DNA of 64,000 nucleotides from Bog-473 sp963807675 (lineage in GTDB: Bacteria > Actinomycetota > Acidimicrobiia > Acidimicrobiales > RAAP-2), in NCBI GenBank assembly GCA_963807675.1, contig CAWECP010000012.1:1550001-1614000 (forward strand). Reading direction: 5' to 3'. Both the position numbers and the translations under genes were made by a program. This document shows positions 60,461 through 64,000 of the stretch, one piece after another (the stretch's first letter is position 1; each line of letters begins with the position of its first letter). A model generated the notes under the pieces. It did no database searches. It was not told where the DNA came from and saw nothing but the letters and a program-made list of their open reading frames with translations.

Positions 60461-62080
60461 TTAGTAGTCGTCCATGCCACCGCCGGGCATGGCAGGGGCG
60501 TCTTCCTCGGGCTTGTCGACGATGACCGCCTCGGTGGTCAGGAACAGTGCGGCGATGGAGGCGGCGTTCTGGAGCGCCGAGCGGGTCACCTTGGCGGCGT
60601 CGATGACGCCACTCTTGAAGAGGTCCTCATACTCGCCGGTGGCGGCGTTCAGGCCGTGGGCACCCTTGAGGCTGCGCACCTTCTCGACGATGACCCCGCC
60701 CTCGAGGCCGGCGTTCACCGCGATCTGCTTGAGCGGCTCCTCGACGGCCCGGGCCACGATGCGCGCCCCGGTGGCCTCGTCGCCCTCGAGCTTCTCGGCC
60801 CCTTCCAAGATGGCGGTCTGGGCCCGCAGCAAGGCGACGCCCCCGCCGGGCACGACCCCCTCCTCAATCGCAGCCTTGGTGGTCGAGACCGCATCCTCGA
60901 TGCGGTGCTTCTTCTCCTTGAGCTCGACCTCGGTGGCGGCACCGACCTTGATGACAGCCACGCCTCCGGACAGCTTGGCCAGGCGCTCCTGGAGCTTCTC
61001 CCGGTCGTAGTCCGAGTCGGTGTTCTCGATTTCGGTCTTGATCTGGTTGATGCGGCCCTTGATGTCGGATTCCTTGCCGGCACCCTCGACCACGGTCGTC
61101 TCGTCCTTGGTGATCACGACCTTGCGCGCCGACCCGAGCAGGTCGAGCGTCACGTTCTCCAGCTTGAGGCCGACCTCTTCGGTCACGACCTGGCCGCCGG
61201 TGAGGATGGCGATGTCCTGCAGCATGGCCTTGCGGCGCTCACCGAAGCCCGGTGCCTTGACGGCGACCGAGCGGAAGGTGCCGCGGATTTTGTTGACGAC
61301 CAGGGTGGCCAGGGCCTCGCCCTCAACGTCCTCGGCGATAATCAGCAGCGGCTTGCCGCTCTGCATCACCTTCTCCAGCACGGGCAGGAGGTCGCGCACG
61401 GCGGTGATCTTGGAGCCGACGAGCAGGACGTAGGCGTCCTCGAGCACGGCCTCCATGCGCTCGGGGTCGGTCACGAAGTAAGGGGCGATGTAGCCCTTGT
61501 CGAAGCGCATGCCCTCGACCAGGTCCATGTCCATGCCGAAGGTCTGGGACTCCTCGACCGTGATGACACCGTCGCGGCCGACCTTGTCGATGGCCTCGGA
61601 GATCATTTCGCCGATTTCCGAGTCGGCGGCCGAGATGGAGGCCACCTGGGCGATCTGGTCCTTGGACTCGGTCTCCTTGGCGATGCCGTGAATGGAGCTC
61701 ACGGCCGTCTCCACCGCGGACTCGATCCCCCGCTTCAGCGACATCGGGTTGGCCCCGGCGGCCACGTTGCGCAGGCCCTCGCGGACCATGGCCCAGGCGA
61801 GGACGGTGGCCGTCGTGGTGCCGTCACCGGCCACGTCGTCGGTCTTCTTGGCCACTTCCTTGACCAGCTCGGCGCCGATCCGCTCGAACGGGTCTTCGAG
61901 CTCGATCTCCTTGGCGATGGAGACGCCGTCGTTGGTGATGGTGGGGGCTCCCCACTTCTTGTCCAGCACCACGTTGCGGCCCTTGGGGCCCAGGGTGACG
62001 CGGACAGCGTCCGCCAGCTTGTTCATGCCGGTCTCGAGGGCCCGGCGGGCCTCCGAGTCGAAGGCGATGATCTTGGCCAT
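60461..62080 (-). CDS. groL: chaperonin GroEL
   Basis: 539 residues, full length. Apical and equatorial motifs are all present, with VTLGPKGRNVVLDKKWGAP and DVAGDGTTTATVLAWAM at the ATP site and AAIEEGVVPGGGVALLRA near the end. The tail is PGGGMDDY, without a long GGM repeat and without a His-rich end. AAGGAGC precedes the ATG. No groES is adjacent, so this is a solitary groEL (groEL2-like context). The CIRCE element just upstream predicts repression by HrcA and induction by heat. Confidence 0.98.
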   Translation of the reverse strand: MAKIIAFDSEARRALETGMNKLADAVRVTLGPKGRNVVLDKKWGAPTITNDGVSIAKEIELEDPFERIGAELVKEVAKKTDDVAGDGTTTATVLAWAMVREGLRNVAAGANPMSLKRGIESAVETAVSSIHGIAKETESKDQIAQVASISAADSEIGEMISEAIDKVGRDGVITVEESQTFGMDMDLVEGMRFDKGYIAPYFVTDPERMEAVLEDAYVLLVGSKITAVRDLLPVLEKVMQSGKPLLIIAEDVEGEALATLVVNKIRGTFRSVAVKAPGFGERRKAMLQDIAILTGGQVVTEEVGLKLENVTLDLLGSARKVVITKDETTVVEGAGKESDIKGRINQIKTEIENTDSDYDREKLQERLAKLSGGVAVIKVGAATEVELKEKKHRIEDAVSTTKAAIEEGVVPGGGVALLRAQTAILEGAEKLEGDEATGARIVARAVEEPLKQIAVNAGLEGGVIVEKVRSLKGAHGLNAATGEYEDLFKSGVIDAAKVTRSALQNAASIAALFLTTEAVIVDKPEEDAPAMPGGGMDDY

Positions 62081-62096
62081 CAGGTCTGCTCCTTCA

Positions 62097-62123
62097 TTAG
62101 CACTCTCGTCCTTTGAGTGCTAA
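62097..62123. promoter_or_regulatory. CIRCE operator (HrcA site)
   Basis: Perfect inverted repeat TTAGCACTC-N9-GAGTGCTAA, identical to the CIRCE consensus, located 17-43 bp before the groEL start codon and so in its 5' leader or promoter. HrcA, not in this window, should bind here. Confidence 0.97.
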
Positions 62124-62174
62124 TAGGTAACCACCTTAGGCGCCCGCGTGCAAGGCCGAAACGCGGGGCGGCGC

Positions 62175-62450
62175 TCAGCCCCCGGCGACGGCCGGCACGA
62201 TGGAGAGCGTCTGGCCGGACAGGACCGGGGTCTCGAGGCCGTCGAGGAACCGGACATCCTCGTCGGCCAGGAAGACGTTCACGAAGCGCCGCAGGTTGCC
62301 GGCCTCGTCGAAGAGCCGGTCGGCCATGCCCGGGTGGGCGGCGTCGAGCGCCTTGAGCGCCTCCCCCACTGAGGATCCCTCCACCTCGACTTCGCCGGCG
62401 CCACCCGTCAAGGTGCGCAGCTGGGTGGGGATGCGAACGGTCAGGCTCAT
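62175..62450 (-). CDS. cysO: CysO-type sulfur carrier protein (MoaD/ThiS family)
   Basis: 91 residues, ubiquitin-like sulfur carrier with C-terminal Gly-Gly (VPAVAGG), which is made into a thiocarboxylate. It closely resembles mycobacterial CysO: VRIPTQLRTLTGG, RRFVNVFLADEDVRFLDGLETP. CysO donates sulfur for cysteine synthesis by CysM, with Mec releasing cysteine; neither is visible here. It overlaps thrC by ATGA. Coupling to threonine synthase rather than cysM suggests a link to homocysteine or threonine metabolism (inference). Confidence 0.92.
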   Translation of the reverse strand: MSLTVRIPTQLRTLTGGAGEVEVEGSSVGEALKALDAAHPGMADRLFDEAGNLRRFVNVFLADEDVRFLDGLETPVLSGQTLSIVPAVAGG

Positions 62451-63706
62451 CGGTCGGTCTCCGTCTCCTCGTAGTCGATGGCGGCCTCGAAGGCAGCCAG
62501 CGTGGGTGCGATGGTGGCCGTGGGGCCCGAGAGCGGCGAGTCGGTCAGGGCCTCAACTGTCTTCAGGCCGTGCCCCGTGACCAGGGCCACCACCCGCTCG
62601 TCATGCCGGATGACGCCGGACGCGGCCAACTTGCCCAGGGTGGCGATGGTCACCCCGCCGGCGGTCTCGGCGAAGATGCCCTCGGTGCGGGCCAACAGCC
62701 CGATGGCCTCGATGACCTCGTCGTCCGTCACGGCGGCACACGAGCCCCCGGTGCGGCGCAGCACCTCGAGGGCGTACCAGCCGTCGGCCGGGTTGCCGAT
62801 GGCCAGCGACTTGGCGATCGTCTTGGGCTTGACCGGCCGGATGGCGTCGGAGCCCTCGAGGAAGGCCGTCGCCACGGGCGAGCAGCCCTCGGCCTGGGCA
62901 CCGGAGACCCGCACGGCGGGCTCTTCGGGCAGGAGGCCGACCTTGCCCAGCTCGGCGAAGCCCTTGGCCACCTTGGTCAGCTGGCTGCCCGAACCGATCG
63001 GCACGACCACGTGGTCCGGGGCCTGCCAGCCCAGCTGCTCGGCGATTTCGAAGGCGAGCGTCTTGGAGCCCTCGGCGTAGTAGGTGCGCACGTTGACGTT
63101 GACGAAGGCCCAGCCGGGGCGTTCGCTGGTCAGCTCGGCACAGAGCCGGTTGACGTCGTCATAGGTCCCCTCGACGGCGATCACGGTGCCTCCATAGACC
63201 GCGGTCATGGTCACCTTCGCCGCTTCGAGGTCGTGCGGGATGAGGACGACGGAGTCCATCCCGGCCCGGGCGGCGTGGGCGGCCACCGAGTTGGCCAGGT
63301 TGCCCGTCGAGGCGCAGGCGGCGACCTTGAAGCCGAGCTGGCGGGCCTTGGTCAAGGCGACCGAGACGACGCGGTCCTTGAAGGAGCCGGTCGGGTTGGC
63401 CGTGTCGTCCTTGATCCACAGCTCGTCCAGCCCCAGCTCGGCCGCCAGGCGGTCGGCCCGTACCAGAGGTGTGAAACCGGCTCCCAGGTCGACCGGCCGC
63501 TCGTCGTCGACGGGGAGGAGGTCGCGGTAGCGCCAGATCGAGCGGGGTCCCGCCTCTATGCGCTCCCGGCTGACCGTGGCCGCGATGCGCTCGTAGTCGT
63601 AGGCCACCTCGAGCGGCCCGAAGCAGTAGTCGCAGACGTGCAGCGCCTCGGCCGGGAATTCCCGCGCGCACTCACGGCAACGCAAGCCAGTGACGAAATC
63701 GACCAT
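62447..63706 (-). CDS. thrC: threonine synthase
   Basis: 419 residues, PLP enzyme turning O-phosphohomoserine into threonine. The N-terminal part carries a zinc ribbon (LRCRECAREF, CDYCFGPLE). The PLP lysine is in DDTANPTGSFKDRVV, and the phosphate loop is CASTGNLANSVAAHAARAG. AGGAGGAC before the ATG gives a strong ribosome site. Operon with cysO. The thrC/MoaD pair near groEL occurs in other actinobacteria such as Streptomyces, as far as I recall. Confidence 0.93.
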   Translation of the reverse strand: MVDFVTGLRCRECAREFPAEALHVCDYCFGPLEVAYDYERIAATVSRERIEAGPRSIWRYRDLLPVDDERPVDLGAGFTPLVRADRLAAELGLDELWIKDDTANPTGSFKDRVVSVALTKARQLGFKVAACASTGNLANSVAAHAARAGMDSVVLIPHDLEAAKVTMTAVYGGTVIAVEGTYDDVNRLCAELTSERPGWAFVNVNVRTYYAEGSKTLAFEIAEQLGWQAPDHVVVPIGSGSQLTKVAKGFAELGKVGLLPEEPAVRVSGAQAEGCSPVATAFLEGSDAIRPVKPKTIAKSLAIGNPADGWYALEVLRRTGGSCAAVTDDEVIEAIGLLARTEGIFAETAGGVTIATLGKLAASGVIRHDERVVALVTGHGLKTVEALTDSPLSGPTATIAPTLAAFEAAIDYEETETDR

Positions 63707-63875
63707 CGGTCCTCCTCATCGATCGGGCATTGGCACCAGGTGCCCCCCTGTCAGGGTTCGCACTGGTTGCCGCGACGTCGCCGGGCCCGTCCCTCAGTCG
63801 CTCTGGATGATGTCCACCATGGTAGCGCCTCGAGGGCGGCCGGCTCAACGCAGCCGGGCTGCTTGAATCTGGGGC

Positions 63876-64000
63876 GTGCCTGGCGTGCGCCATAGCTATC
63901 ATCACGGGGACTTCCCCACGGCCCTGGTCGCCGAGGCCAAGGGGCGTGCGGCCCGGAGCGTTTCGGTCTGCATCCCGGCCCGCGACGAAGGGTCGACGGT
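63876..64000 (+). CDS. glucosyl-3-phosphoglycerate synthase-like glycosyltransferase, partial
   Basis: Only the first 41 codons are present, running off the right edge. YHHGDFPTALVAEAKGRAA followed by SVSVCIPARDEGSTV matches the start of GT2/GT81-type GpgS enzymes, which join glucose to 3-phosphoglycerate on the way to glucosylglycerate or methylglucose lipopolysaccharides. GTG 63876 is chosen; GTG 63885 in the same frame is possible. Region 63707-63875 shows no other gene. Confidence 0.7.
   Translation, partial: MPGVRHSYHHGDFPTALVAEAKGRAARSVSVCIPARDEGST

Noticed and set aside
60395..62116. 573-residue open frame antisense to groEL
   Set aside because: GroEL is certain; the antisense frame is a known artefact of high-GC groEL genes, with repeated Leu/Gly/Asp and no domain.

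Overview
The window is high-GC DNA from an actinobacterium. Several features support this: an actinobacterial HemQ, a CysO-type sulfur carrier, a CIRCE-controlled groEL, a DevR/DosR-like response regulator beside a universal stress protein, dense 4-bp start/stop overlaps (ATGA, GTGA), and many genes that seem to be transcribed without a leader. The secreted protein built from GYWLVASDGGIF-type repeats fits uncultured Acidimicrobiia-like actinobacteria; that placement is inference. About 60 protein genes and one tRNA-Ser (UGA) can be supported. Five genes have a single-nucleotide frame break. One of them is the translational GTPase typA, so some or all breaks may be assembly errors.

Layout. 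1-9909: partial aldehyde dehydrogenase, CoA-transferase, STAS protein, DevR-like regulator with a divergent USP, HDAC-like deacetylase divergent from a zinc alcohol dehydrogenase, Nudix divergent from a CYTH-CHAD protein, EthD-like protein. 9999-14438: a cell-surface block on the minus strand (secreted protein with a sortase-like tail, a sortase with a large extra C-terminal region, and a membrane protein with four 32-residue repeats and a low-complexity stalk). 14636-16882: TSUP transporter, a monooxygenase-like/ArsR operon with a double operator, a methyltransferase. 16992-23753: Lhr helicase followed by 5-oxoprolinase genes pxpA and fused pxpBC. 23799-30008: small membrane protein/patatin/methyltransferase operon, two unrecognised proteins, typA, a VOC protein. 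30120-36018: a lower-GC stretch with a Cys/His-rich membrane protein, a K+ channel, two paralogous coiled-coil membrane modules (one fused to a GH43 propeller), tRNA-Ser and a DoxX-like protein with a large exported domain.

36125-43351: a 5'-3' exonuclease, a DHFR/RibD-like reductase with RidA, an MFS pump, an amidohydrolase/VOC/VOC operon and a second MFS pump. 43341-49408: pheA divergent from larB-larC-PLP decarboxylase, a FrnE-like thiol oxidoreductase, a lipoprotein-amidase pair. 50342-57140: MFS pump, ICMT-like methyltransferase, small membrane protein, secreted repeat protein, MBL hydrolase, SRPBCC protein divergent from its likely TetR regulator. 57162-64000: Nudix-GNAT pair, a small Cys protein, a hemQ-larE-NIL operon, groEL under CIRCE, a thrC-cysO pair, and the start of a GpgS-like glycosyltransferase.

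How they work together. larB, larC and larE are all here in two operons, so the nickel-pincer cofactor pathway looks complete, but the dependent racemase is not in the window. Redox and stress themes recur (DevR/USP, HemQ, CYTH-CHAD polyphosphate-type protein, GroEL). At least two transcription factors have readable operators in their own promoters: ArsR at 15425-15459 and TetR at 56418-56434. Leaderless promoters (TANNNT followed 6-8 nt later by ATG or GTG) recur and fix many starts.
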